A stretch of DNA of 64,000 nucleotides from an uncultured Oscillospiraceae bacterium (GTDB lineage: Bacteria > Bacillota > Clostridia > Oscillospirales > Oscillospiraceae). Positions 49,525-57,577 of the stretch are shown one piece after another. Numbering within the stretch: position 1 is the stretch's first letter; the number at the start of each line of letters is the position of its first letter. The DNA lies in assembly GCA_934589675.1 (NCBI GenBank), contig CAKTOF010000006.1, positions 84,014 to 148,013 of the forward strand. The letters run 5' to 3'. The position numbers and the translations under genes were made by a program. Under the pieces are notes generated by a model. The model ran no database searches and was not told the origin of the DNA. It worked only from the letters and a program-made list of their open reading frames with translations.

Positions 49525-51027
49525 ATGTATGATTTCATCGCGGAGCGCTCGTGCGACCTCGTCGTAGCCGGCAGCGGCAGTGGCATGGTCGCGGCGGTGC
49601 GCGCGGCCATGGCCGGGAAGAAGGTCATCGTTCTGGAAAAGACGAAGCTCGTCGGCGGCGGGATGCTGTTTGCCAGCACGATGCGCACGTTCGGCAGCCG
49701 CTGGCAGAAGGAGCGGGATCTTCCGGACGTCACGGCCGAGTTCGCGCGCAAAATGCTCGACGAGTGCTACTGGCGCATCGAGCCGAAGCTCGTGACGAAC
49801 ACGCTGCGCGCCACGGGCGAGATGTTCGACTGGTTCTGCGACCTCAACCCCGGCGTTGCGGACGAATTTTTCGTCGGCCGCTACGTCTTTGACGATGAAT
49901 CCGGCCCGCTCGGCCCGCAGTATGGCAGCCAGCACAACGGCTTCGGCAAAATGGTCGTGAACAAGCTCCATGCAAAATGCCCGGAGCTCGGCATCGACGT
50001 GCTGACGGAGCACCGCGTCGTCGACTGCGAGGTCGAAAATGGAAAGATCACCGCGCTCATCGCCCAGACGCCCGACGGGTATGTCCGCGTTTCGTGCCGC
50101 GCGTGCCTCATTGCGACGGGCGCGTGGGTGCGCAACCGCGAGATCACGGAGAAGGTCTGCCCCGGCTTCTTCGACGTCGACATGGGGCAGTCGCCGCACA
50201 CGAACCCGGCCTATACGGGCGACGCGCTGCCGCTCATGGAAAAGGTCGGCGCATTTATTGACTATGACAGCTTCTGCCTGCGCCTGATGGGGCCGCTCTA
50301 TATGGTCAAGAGCCAGGCGTATTCCGCCATGAGCGTCTCGCCGTATGCCATTTCCGTCAACTATCACGGCCGCCGCTATACGTCCGATCCCATCATCGGC
50401 CACATGGATCAGTTCGACGCCGGGCACGTCTCCATGGCGCAGCCGAAGGGCTATGTATTCGCCGTATTCAGCGAAAACGTCCTCAGGACGGCCTTTGAGC
50501 GCGGCGGCGGCGGGTACGAGATCGCCGATCCGCTCTTCGCCGGGCTGAGGCTCCCGGACACGATGGACGCCGTCCACGCCGACCTCGACGCGGCCGCGGC
50601 GAAGGAAAAAGCGTGCTATAAGGCCGACACGCTGGATGAGCTTGCCGCAATGACGGGCATCGACGCCGAAGGGCTGAGGGCGGAGATCGCGGAGTACAAT
50701 TCCTATTGCGAAGGTGGCATGGACTGGGGCTTTTACAAGCCGGCCGACACGCTCGTCCCGCTCACGGACGGCCCGTTCTACGCCGTCGGCGGCTTCACGG
50801 CGACGGACGGCGCGTTCGGCGGCGTAAAGGTCAACCCGGATATGCAGGCCTACGCAAAAGATGGCGGCACGGTCGAGGGGCTTTACGTCGTCGGCGACTT
50901 TGCCTCCGGCCGCCACGTGAACCTCGGCGGCATCAAGCGCCAGTTCATCAACGACATGAACTGGGCCCTCGCGGGCAGCTTTGTCGCGGGGCAGAGCGCG
51001 GTGGATTATCTGAACAGTCTGGATTAA
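49525..51027 (+). CDS. FAD-dependent oxidoreductase (fumarate reductase flavoprotein-like)
   Basis: 500 residues. The dinucleotide-binding motif is LVVAGSGSGMVAAVRAAMAGKKVIVLEK, and the C-terminal FAD motif is GLYVVGDFASGRHVNLGG. The fold matches the FAD_binding_2 family (fumarate/urocanate/steroid reductases). No signal peptide, no FMN-binding domain and no haem motif, so it is a soluble cytoplasmic enzyme needing a separate electron donor. Substrate unknown. ATG at 49525 has CAGGAGG upstream. Single gene with its own promoter and terminator. Confidence 0.85.
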   Translation: MYDFIAERSCDLVVAGSGSGMVAAVRAAMAGKKVIVLEKTKLVGGGMLFASTMRTFGSRWQKERDLPDVTAEFARKMLDECYWRIEPKLVTNTLRATGEMFDWFCDLNPGVADEFFVGRYVFDDESGPLGPQYGSQHNGFGKMVVNKLHAKCPELGIDVLTEHRVVDCEVENGKITALIAQTPDGYVRVSCRACLIATGAWVRNREITEKVCPGFFDVDMGQSPHTNPAYTGDALPLMEKVGAFIDYDSFCLRLMGPLYMVKSQAYSAMSVSPYAISVNYHGRRYTSDPIIGHMDQFDAGHVSMAQPKGYVFAVFSENVLRTAFERGGGGYEIADPLFAGLRLPDTMDAVHADLDAAAAKEKACYKADTLDELAAMTGIDAEGLRAEIAEYNSYCEGGMDWGFYKPADTLVPLTDGPFYAVGGFTATDGAFGGVKVNPDMQAYAKDGGTVEGLYVVGDFASGRHVNLGGIKRQFINDMNWALAGSFVAGQSAVDYLNSLD

Positions 51028-51035
51028 AACCGGCG

Positions 51036-51064
51036 CGGCGCGGGTCTCCCGCGCCGTGTTTTTT
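51036..51064 (+). terminator. Terminator of the FAD oxidoreductase gene
   Basis: GGCGCGGG pairs with CCCGCGCC (loop TCT), followed by GTGTTTTTT. Confidence 0.85.
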
Positions 51065-51067
51065 CGC

Positions 51068-51096
51068 TTGACCGGGCGCGGGGCGTTGGATATAAT
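51068..51096 (+). promoter_or_regulatory. Promoter of the DUF1003 gene
   Basis: TTGACC (51068-51073), 17-bp spacer, TATAAT (51091-51096). Confidence 0.8.
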
Positions 51097-51127
51097 AGGG
51101 AAAAACGCGCAAAAGGGGCATGGTGCC

Positions 51128-51625
51128 ATGAAAGAGAACCGGAAGCTGCTCGAGGAGGTCCTGACGGACATCCGGCGGGACATGAGCGACGACGAGGTGC
51201 TCGGCCTGCTGGCGGACAGCAAGATCTCCGCAAACCCGGCCAAGGAAAAATACACGCTCGGCCAGCGCGCGGCGGACGCCATCGCCCGCTTTGCCGGAAG
51301 TTGGGCGTTCATCTTCTCGTTCACGGGCGTGCTCGTCGCGTGGATGGTCATCAACGTGCTGCTCGCGTCGCGCGCGTTCGACCCGTATCCGTTTATCCTG
51401 CTCAACCTCGTGCTCTCGTGCGTGGCGGCCATTCAGGCGCCGCTCATCATGATGAGCCAGAACCGGCAGGAGGAAAAAGACCGCCGCCGCGCCGAAAATG
51501 ACTACAAGGTCAACCTCAAGACCGAGATCATGATCGAGGATCTCTACGACAAGGTCACGGCCATTCTGGACAAGCAGGAGGCGCTCGAAGCGCGCCTGAA
51601 CGATCAGGAGGACGCGGACACATAA
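51128..51625 (+). CDS. DUF1003 family membrane protein
   Basis: 165 residues. Two membrane helices (FAGSWAFIFSFTGVLVAWMVINVLL and PFILLNLVLSCVAAIQAPLIMM) flanked by soluble ends, with MMSQNRQEEKDRRRAENDYKVN, the DUF1003 signature. The C-terminus is a coiled coil. Function of the family is unknown. ATG at 51128 has AAGGGG upstream. Single gene. Confidence 0.88.
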   Translation: MKENRKLLEEVLTDIRRDMSDDEVLGLLADSKISANPAKEKYTLGQRAADAIARFAGSWAFIFSFTGVLVAWMVINVLLASRAFDPYPFILLNLVLSCVAAIQAPLIMMSQNRQEEKDRRRAENDYKVNLKTEIMIEDLYDKVTAILDKQEALEARLNDQEDADT

Positions 51626-51632
51626 AAATTTA

Positions 51633-51667
51633 CCCGCCGGAGCACGCAGCCCCGGCGGGATTTTTTT
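51633..51667 (+). terminator. Terminator of the DUF1003 gene
   Basis: CCCGCCGG pairs with CCGGCGGG, followed by ATTTTTTT. Confidence 0.85.
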
Positions 51668-51963
51668 CAGGCTTCGTCATCTTCCTCGCCGCCCGGCTCA
51701 TCGTCGAAGCGGATGCGCTGGCCGCACTGCACGCAGAAGCCGGCGGATTTTTTCCAGCGGAGACCGCGGAAGGTTGCGCCGCAGTTCGGGCAGCGGGACG
51801 TGTACAGGATGAGAATGGCCGTCGCGGCGAGCACGGCGAAGGCGGCGTACATGGGTACGGGGCTGCCGGAGATGCCGCTTGCGAGCATGAGCGCAGCAAA
51901 GACGCCGAGCAGAATGACCGCGATGCGGGTGCGCGTCCTGCTGACACGGTGTTTATGCTCCAT
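51667..51963 (-). CDS. Small membrane protein with zinc-ribbon tail
   Basis: 98 residues: two membrane helices (IAVILLGVFAALMLASGI and MYAAFAVLAATAILILYT), then CPNCGATFRGLRWKKSAGFCVQCG, a four-Cys zinc ribbon, and an acidic end. Its ATG overlaps the end of the molybdopterin oxidoreductase gene by 11 nt, so the two are translated together. It might anchor or assemble that enzyme, but zinc ribbon membrane proteins are common and this is a guess. Confidence 0.75.
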   Translation of the reverse strand: MEHKHRVSRTRTRIAVILLGVFAALMLASGISGSPVPMYAAFAVLAATAILILYTSRCPNCGATFRGLRWKKSAGFCVQCGQRIRFDDEPGGEEDDEA

Positions 51964-54142
51964 GGGGCGCCTCCTTCATCCATGCTTCATAGCGCGCTTC
52001 AATGGCCGCTCCGTCCGGATTTGGATACACGCGGCAGAGCAGACCGCGCAGCTGGTACGCGCCGCCGACGGGGTCGCACGGCGGGGCGCCGACGGTCAGG
52101 ACGTTCGCGTTGGACAGCGCCCAGTCGTACTCCGGCGCGCCGGCCTCGGGGTACCACCAGCCCATCTCGCAGTTGACGACGCGCGGGTCTATCTCCGGCT
52201 CGAGATGCGCGCGCTGCGTAATGCGGCCGCGCGCAGTTTCGATCCAGATCCAGTCGCCCTCAGAAATGCCCGCGGCCGCGGCGGCGTCCGGGTGGAGCGT
52301 CACGGTCGGGAACGGGGCAAGGCGGCGCAGTGAGCGGATCTGGCGGTTATTGGAGATAAAATACGGCTGGAGCCGGCTGCCCGTCGTCAGGACGAGGGGA
52401 TAGCGGGGCAGAAGCTCGGGGCGGCTCACCGGGCTTTCGGGCAGCTCCGTCCAGATGGGAAGCGGATCCTGCCCGGCGTCCGCCATGATGTGCGACCAGA
52501 GCTCGAACTTGCCCGACGGCGTGCGGAAGCCGCCGCGGCGCTTGTAATTATAATAGGTGCGCTCGGGCTCGATATAGCCGAGCTCGGCGAAGCGGTCAAA
52601 GTCGATCCCGGCGTATTCCGGACGGCGGCGGCCCATCTCGGCGAGGCTCGCGTCCAAAATTTCGCGCTGGCTCGCCGCGCCGTAGTCAAGGCCCATGCGC
52701 CGGCACAGCTCGAGGAAAAAGTCCTCGTCGGATTTGCACTGCCCGACCTGCGCGGCCTTGCGCATGCAAAGCGCGGCCTGATCGCCGAACTCGGGCATGC
52801 AGTACACGCTGTCGATCTCCGGCCAGAGCGCGGCGGGCAGGACAATGTCGGCAAGCTCCGCCGTCGGCGTCATAAAAAAGTCCATGTAGACGAAAAATTC
52901 CAGCTCCTTGAGGCATTCGTAGCTGTGCAGGCTGTCCGGCACGGACAAAAGCGTGTTGTTCGCGTGCGAGAGCAGCGCGCGGATCTTGTAGGGCTTGCCC
53001 GTGCAGATGGCGTCGAGCGTCAGGTACGGGTGCGCGAAGAGCTTCGGCGTCATGGTGCCGTCGTTGAGCGGGTAGCCGCCGGAGATGCACTTTTTCATCA
53101 TCTCGGGGCAGAGCCGGTCAAAGAGCGGGTCGGCCGTCGGGGCGATCTCCATGCTCTCGACAAAGCCGCCGGGGACGTCGTAGTTGCCCGTGAGCGCCGG
53201 GATCATGAAAATGGCGCGGCAGGTGTGGATGGCGTTCGGCGTCTGCTCGACGCCGGTGCCCCATTCAAGCGAGAACGGCTTGACCTCGGCGAGCAGATGC
53301 GCGGCCTGCACGATCTGCTCCTTCGGGACCCAGGTGATCTCGCTCACGCGGTCAAGATCGTACTCCCGGCAGCGCGCGGCGAGCGCATCGAAGCCGTAGG
53401 TCCAGTTTTCGACAAAGTCGCGGTCGCAGAGGTTTTCCGAAATAAGGACGTTCAGGATGCCGAGCGCGAGCGCGCCGTCCGTGCCGGGGCGAAGGCGGAG
53501 CCAGACGTCGGCCTGACGCGCCAGCTTCGTTGGCTGCGGGTCGACGACGACGAGGTGCGCGCCGCGTTTTGCCGCGTCCTGAATGTGCCACTGCAGCTCG
53601 CCGTCCGCGCCGCTCACGGCCGGGTTTGCGCCCCAGACGAGGATGCCTGCGGGCTTCTGCTCGCCGTAATAGTCCACGCCCGCGAATAAGCCCGCCGTAA
53701 AGTCGCCCGCGTTCTTGCGCGGGCCGAGGCAGATGAGCGCGCCGGACGACGTCGCGTTCGGCGTGCCGAGCACGTTGCCGAAGCGCCAGAACTGCGCGAG
53801 GTGGTGCCGCCCCGTGCCGGAGATGAGCGCGATGGATTCAGGGCCGTAGTCCCTGGAGAGATCGCCGAGCTTTTGGGCGATCTCGTCGTAGGCCTCGTCC
53901 CAGCTGATTGGTTCCCATTTGCCGCTGCCGCGCGCGCCGATGCGGCGCATGGGCTGCGTCAGACGGTCGGGGTGGTACATCTGCTCGAGGATGCTCATGC
54001 CCTTGACGCAGGCGTGGCCGCGGTTCAGCGGCCCGTCCGGATCGGGCCGGACGCGCGTGACGCGGCCGTCCTCGACGGTCAGGATGTGCATACACCCGCC
54101 GTGGCAGCCGCGGCAGGCGGCGCGGATCTGTTCTGTCGCCAT
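51953..54142 (-). CDS. Molybdopterin oxidoreductase with N-terminal [4Fe-4S] motif
   Basis: 729 residues of the DMSO-reductase superfamily. CRGCHGGC then GHACVKG give the four-Cys [4Fe-4S] site; LICLGPRK around residue 140 probably supplies a Cys ligand to Mo/W. No Tat signal, so cytoplasmic. No Fe-S or membrane-anchor subunit gene is adjacent; only a small zinc-ribbon membrane protein follows. It belongs to a branch different from the transhydroxylase at 2227. Substrate cannot be named; acetylene hydratase, thiosulfate reductase or dehydroxylase relatives are all possible. ATG at 54142 has AAAGGGG upstream. Confidence 0.87.
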   Translation of the reverse strand: MATEQIRAACRGCHGGCMHILTVEDGRVTRVRPDPDGPLNRGHACVKGMSILEQMYHPDRLTQPMRRIGARGSGKWEPISWDEAYDEIAQKLGDLSRDYGPESIALISGTGRHHLAQFWRFGNVLGTPNATSSGALICLGPRKNAGDFTAGLFAGVDYYGEQKPAGILVWGANPAVSGADGELQWHIQDAAKRGAHLVVVDPQPTKLARQADVWLRLRPGTDGALALGILNVLISENLCDRDFVENWTYGFDALAARCREYDLDRVSEITWVPKEQIVQAAHLLAEVKPFSLEWGTGVEQTPNAIHTCRAIFMIPALTGNYDVPGGFVESMEIAPTADPLFDRLCPEMMKKCISGGYPLNDGTMTPKLFAHPYLTLDAICTGKPYKIRALLSHANNTLLSVPDSLHSYECLKELEFFVYMDFFMTPTAELADIVLPAALWPEIDSVYCMPEFGDQAALCMRKAAQVGQCKSDEDFFLELCRRMGLDYGAASQREILDASLAEMGRRRPEYAGIDFDRFAELGYIEPERTYYNYKRRGGFRTPSGKFELWSHIMADAGQDPLPIWTELPESPVSRPELLPRYPLVLTTGSRLQPYFISNNRQIRSLRRLAPFPTVTLHPDAAAAAGISEGDWIWIETARGRITQRAHLEPEIDPRVVNCEMGWWYPEAGAPEYDWALSNANVLTVGAPPCDPVGGAYQLRGLLCRVYPNPDGAAIEARYEAWMKEAPHGA

Positions 54143-54193
54143 AAAATCAGCCCCTTTACAGCTCATGGTATCGGATTTGCGGCAAAATGTCAA

Positions 54194-54222
54194 TTGCGCG
54201 GCACGCCGCGCCGTGATAAGAT
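54194..54222 (+). promoter_or_regulatory. Promoter of the YlmH-like gene
   Basis: TTGCGC (54194-54199), 17-bp spacer, TAAGAT (54217-54222). Confidence 0.6.
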
Positions 54223-54242
54223 AACGCATGGAAGGTGCTGCA

Positions 54243-55037
54243 ATGGAAAAATCGGAACTCATCGCAAAATTTGCCCAGTCGGACGAGGACAAGCTCCTCT
54301 TCGCGCGGGTGCTTGATAAAATGGCCGCCGCTGAGCGGCGAAACATCCCGGCCGCGACGAATTTTCTGACGGCGCGCGAGCAGGCGCTCATCGAGCCGAT
54401 GCTGCGCGCGGCCGGATGCGCGGACTTTCACTTTTTCGGCGGCGCGGAGGATGCCGAGCGTGCCGTCTGCTGCTTTTTGCCGGACTATCTGGACGAGCGC
54501 TATTTATCCGGCGAGGATAGCCCCATCGCCGCCGTGCGCGCGGTCTTTCGCGCACAGGACGCCATCTCGCACCGCGACCTGCTCGGCAGCTTAATGGGCA
54601 GCGGCATCAAGCGCGAGACGGTCGGCGACCTCTACGTCGGGCAGGGGCGGTGCGATTTTCTCGTCACGCGCGAGATTCTGCCCTACGTTTTGCAGAATCT
54701 CACAAGCGCGGGGCGCGCGCAGCTTTCGCTGTCTGAGATCTGCTTTGACGAGATCGTCGTCCCGCCCGTCCGTGTGCAGGAAAAGCGCGAGAGCGTCTCG
54801 GCGCTCCGGCTTGACAGCATCGTGGCCGCCGGGTGCAATTTAAGCCGCTCATCGGCCGCCGAGCTCATCCGCCGCGGCGCGGTGACGCTCGAGCATCTGC
54901 CGTGCGAGAAGCCGGACAAGGCCGTCGCGCCGGGCAGCGTCATCTCCGTGCGCGGGCAGGGGCGGCTGAAGCTCGCCTCCGTCGACGGGACGACGCGCAA
55001 GGGCCGCACGGCCGTGACGATTCTGAAATATCTGTGA
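54243..55037 (+). CDS. S4-domain RNA-binding protein, YlmH-like
   Basis: 264 residues. The middle part (GEDSPIAAVRAVFR..LTHRDLLGSLM as ISHRDLLGSLMGSGIKRETVGDL) is the YlmH core, and the C-terminal S4 domain is LRLDSIVAAGCNLSRSSAAELIRRGAVTLE. YlmH was first seen in Gram-positive division clusters and is now linked to ribosome rescue. Here it stands outside the dcw cluster. ATG at 54243 has GGAAGGTG upstream. Followed after 10 nt by a DUF896 gene. Confidence 0.9.
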   Translation: MEKSELIAKFAQSDEDKLLFARVLDKMAAAERRNIPAATNFLTAREQALIEPMLRAAGCADFHFFGGAEDAERAVCCFLPDYLDERYLSGEDSPIAAVRAVFRAQDAISHRDLLGSLMGSGIKRETVGDLYVGQGRCDFLVTREILPYVLQNLTSAGRAQLSLSEICFDEIVVPPVRVQEKRESVSALRLDSIVAAGCNLSRSSAAELIRRGAVTLEHLPCEKPDKAVAPGSVISVRGQGRLKLASVDGTTRKGRTAVTILKYL

Positions 55038-55047
55038 GGGGATTCTT

Positions 55048-55266
55048 ATGATCAGCCAGGAACAAATCGACCGCATCAACGCGCTTGCCAAAAAGGCCAA
55101 AACTGAGGGCCTGACCGAGGAGGAGACCGCCGAGCGTGCGGAGCTTCGCCGGCTCTACGTCGCCTCTGTCCGCGAAAATCTGACCGCGCAGCTGGACAAC
55201 ACGTATATCATGGACAAGAAGGGAATCAAGCACAAGCTTGAGCCGAAGAAGCCGGAAGAGAAATAA
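55048..55266 (+). CDS. DUF896 (YnzC-type) protein
   Basis: 72 residues. EQIDRINALAKKAKTEGLTEEE and LRRLYVASVRENLTAQLDN are the defining UPF0291/DUF896 helices. Members are small cytoplasmic helical proteins of unknown function. It is co-transcribed with the YlmH-like gene and followed by a terminator. Confidence 0.92.
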   Translation: MISQEQIDRINALAKKAKTEGLTEEETAERAELRRLYVASVRENLTAQLDNTYIMDKKGIKHKLEPKKPEEK

Positions 55267-55269
55267 GGA

Positions 55270-55302
55270 GCTCCGCGTCCCATCCGGGACGCGGAGCCTC
55301 TT
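55270..55302 (+). terminator. Terminator of the YlmH-DUF896 operon
   Basis: GCTCCGCGTCCC pairs with GGGACGCGGAGC (loop ATCC), followed by CTCTTTT. Confidence 0.85.
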
Positions 55303-55331
55303 TTACAGGCCGATCAGCCCTGCATTCCAAG

Positions 55332-55366
55332 AAAAAAGATGCGTCCCATCGGGACGCATCTTTTTT
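55332..55366. terminator. Bidirectional terminator of the OFA transporter gene
   Basis: AAAAAAGATGCGTCCC pairs with GGGACGCATCTTTTTT around ATC, U-tracts on both strands. Confidence 0.92.
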
Positions 55367-55370
55367 GTTA

Positions 55371-56621
55371 TCAAGCCTTGCGCTTTTTGAGGTAGTTGTT
55401 GATGTAGAGCATCAGGAATACCGGGATGACGGCGGTGACGGCGCCCATGATGAACGTGGGCATGATGCCGACGGCCGTGGCGGCCTCGACGTTGACCGAC
55501 GCCTTGATGATGGAGTTGGCGATGAAGTTGAAGAAGATGGAGCTGAAGCCGAGCGCGAGCATCGCGACGCCGTAGTTCGTGCCGGAGTTCTTCGGCCCGA
55601 ACAGGTCGGTGCACAGCGCGGCGTTCAGGGCGGACGGGCCGCCGTAGGCAAAGGCGATGAGCGCGATGGTCACGAAGTAGCCGTAGCCGGTGATGAACGT
55701 CATGAGGATCGCGCCGAGCAGCGTGATGGCGCACAGGACGTACATCGTGTTCGAGCGGCCGAGCTTATCGGACAGCGAGGCCATGATGAGGCGGCCGGCG
55801 GCGTTCGTGATGCCGGTGAACGAGACGCAGAACACGGCGGTGGCCGGCGTCAGGCCGCGGACGATGCCGAGGTTCTTGATGAGCGGCACACACAGGTTCC
55901 ACGTGCCGTTGATGAAGAAGATGGAGAAGAACAGCGCCCAGAACGCCGGGGTCTTCATGGACTGGCCGAGCGTGAAGTTCACGGCGCCCGTCGTCGCGGA
56001 GGCCGGGAGGTTGAGCTTCTTGAGATATTCTTCATCCGGCAGCGTGATGAAGATGCACGCGACCAGGCCGAGCACGGCGAATACGCCCGCGAGGATGAGG
56101 AACACCGGCGTGAAGCTCACGATGCCGTCTGCATTGCGGAACTGGTCCATGAGCACGGTGGACAGCGGGGTGAACACGACGGTCGAAAGGCCGAACGCGC
56201 TGCACGCCAGGCCGGAGGCAAGGCCGCGCTTGTGCGGAAGCCACTTCTGGATGCAGGAGATGCACGCGCCGTAGGCAAAGCCGGAGCCGAGGCCGGCCAT
56301 GACGGCGTAGGTGACGTTGAGCAGGCCGACGGTCGCAGGCGTGAGCAGAGCCGTCAGGCCGACGCCGAGCGAGAAGAGAATGACGCCGAGCACGCATGTG
56401 AGCTTCGGGCCTTTTTTATCGTTGATGAAGCCGCCGATGAGGTTGCCGAACACGAACGCGAAGATCATGTACGACGAGACCATCCCGGCCGCGCTGTCGC
56501 TCCAGTTGAAGGATTTGACGATGTCGGCGCGCAGGGCGCTCCACAGGTAGAGAATGCCGACGCAAAGCTGGACGACGAGCGCACCAACGATGGACGGAAC
56601 ACAGGACTTTGACTTTTTCAC
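55371..56621 (-). CDS. MFS transporter, oxalate/formate antiporter (OFA) family
   Basis: 416 residues, 12 membrane helices. QLCVGILYLWSALR, GGFINDKKGPK and YGACISCIQKWLPHKRGLASGLA match the OFA family. Characterised relatives exchange oxalate for formate or carry lactate and other carboxylates; the substrate here is not known. GTG start at 56621 with AAAGGGA 9 nt upstream. Single gene. Confidence 0.88.
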   Translation of the reverse strand: MKKSKSCVPSIVGALVVQLCVGILYLWSALRADIVKSFNWSDSAAGMVSSYMIFAFVFGNLIGGFINDKKGPKLTCVLGVILFSLGVGLTALLTPATVGLLNVTYAVMAGLGSGFAYGACISCIQKWLPHKRGLASGLACSAFGLSTVVFTPLSTVLMDQFRNADGIVSFTPVFLILAGVFAVLGLVACIFITLPDEEYLKKLNLPASATTGAVNFTLGQSMKTPAFWALFFSIFFINGTWNLCVPLIKNLGIVRGLTPATAVFCVSFTGITNAAGRLIMASLSDKLGRSNTMYVLCAITLLGAILMTFITGYGYFVTIALIAFAYGGPSALNAALCTDLFGPKNSGTNYGVAMLALGFSSIFFNFIANSIIKASVNVEAATAVGIMPTFIMGAVTAVIPVFLMLYINNYLKKRKA

Positions 56622-56667
56622 AAAATTGCATCCCTTTCAGTTAAATTCTCGAAACAAGCCAACAGAA

Positions 56668-56696
56668 AATATACCATATTGTGCGGAGATTGTACA
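56668..56696 (-). promoter_or_regulatory. Possible promoter of the OFA gene
   Basis: Minus-strand TGTACA (56691-56696), 17-bp spacer, TATATT (56668-56673), within an A/T-rich gap. Confidence 0.45.
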
Positions 56697-56786
56697 GCCC
56701 CGGAGTATTGAAATCGGACGGTTGCATAAATTCGTATACGACGGCGCAGCGCGATTTATTCACAAATGCCGACACGGTTCGCACGC

Positions 56787-56824
56787 AAAAAAATGCTCTG
56801 CCGTCCGACGGCGGACGGCAGAGC
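56787..56824 (-). terminator. Terminator of the zinc-ribbon membrane protein gene
   Basis: GCTCTGCCGTCCG pairs with CGGACGGCAGAGC; on the minus strand ATTTTTTTGC follows the stem. Confidence 0.85.
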
Positions 56825-56845
56825 AGGGGCAGAGCGGGGAGAGGG

Positions 56846-57388
56846 TCACTGTGCGCGCATCCATGCGCGCAGCAGCTCAAAAAAGCGAGCCATCTGGTCG
56901 CCGGCGACCAGGTGCAGCAGCAGCGCCATGCAGCCGAAGAACAGGCAGAGCGCCAGCACGAGCAGCAGGTAGGCGCGGGCGAGATTTCTGCGGCTCGGAT
57001 TCTTCGCGCCGCCGAGCGCCCAGACGATGCCGGTGATGAGCCCGACGCCGGGCAGCAGGAACAGCAAAAGCGCGACAAACGCGCCGTCAAAGCTCAAAAG
57101 GCCGGCGGGGGCGGCGGCCTTTTCCTTCGGCGCGGTGGCCGGGGCATGGCGCACGGGCGCGGCGGGAGCGGAAGGAGGCGCGGCCGGCGCGGCCGGCGGC
57201 GCCGGCTCGGCAGCGGGCGCGGGCACATAGGCCGGCATTCCGGACGCATTCGGAGCCGGATCGGGCGCGGGCCTGGCGGCGTCCTCCGGGCGGTCGATGA
57301 TGCCGTCTGGGTCGGCCGTTGCGCCGCACTCGATGCAGAAGCGGAAGCCGTCAAGCAGCGGCGCGCCGCATGACTTGCAGTATTTCAT
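56846..57388 (-). CDS. Zinc-ribbon protein with Pro/Ala-rich linker and two membrane helices
   Basis: 180 residues. MKYCKSCGAPLLDGFRFCIECG is an N-terminal zinc ribbon; residues 36-95 are a low-complexity Pro/Ala linker; then a hydrophobic hairpin (FVALLLFLLPGVGLITGIVWALGG and AYLLLVLALCLFFGCMALLLHLV). This arrangement is common in Firmicutes without a known role, perhaps in membrane protein quality control or assembly. AAGGGAGG precedes the start. Confidence 0.82.
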   Translation of the reverse strand: MKYCKSCGAPLLDGFRFCIECGATADPDGIIDRPEDAARPAPDPAPNASGMPAYVPAPAAEPAPPAAPAAPPSAPAAPVRHAPATAPKEKAAAPAGLLSFDGAFVALLLFLLPGVGLITGIVWALGGAKNPSRRNLARAYLLLVLALCLFFGCMALLLHLVAGDQMARFFELLRAWMRAQ

Positions 57389-57511
57389 AAGACAGTCCTC
57401 CCTTGAAGCGCAAAGCGTCTTTCTTAAAACATCATTATATAGGATTATAGGGCGCTCGGCCAGACATTTCATGAAAAAAGCGTGAACTTTTGCACAAATC
57501 CGGCCCGCTCC

Positions 57512-57541
57512 TTGACGCGGGCGGGGACGGCGTGTTACAGT
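57512..57541 (+). promoter_or_regulatory. Promoter of the AI-2E family gene
   Basis: TTGACG (57512-57517), 18-bp spacer, TACAGT (57536-57541). Confidence 0.6.
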
Positions 57542-57577
57542 AAGCTATACAACAAAAAGTGGAAGGCGGGATGGCGC

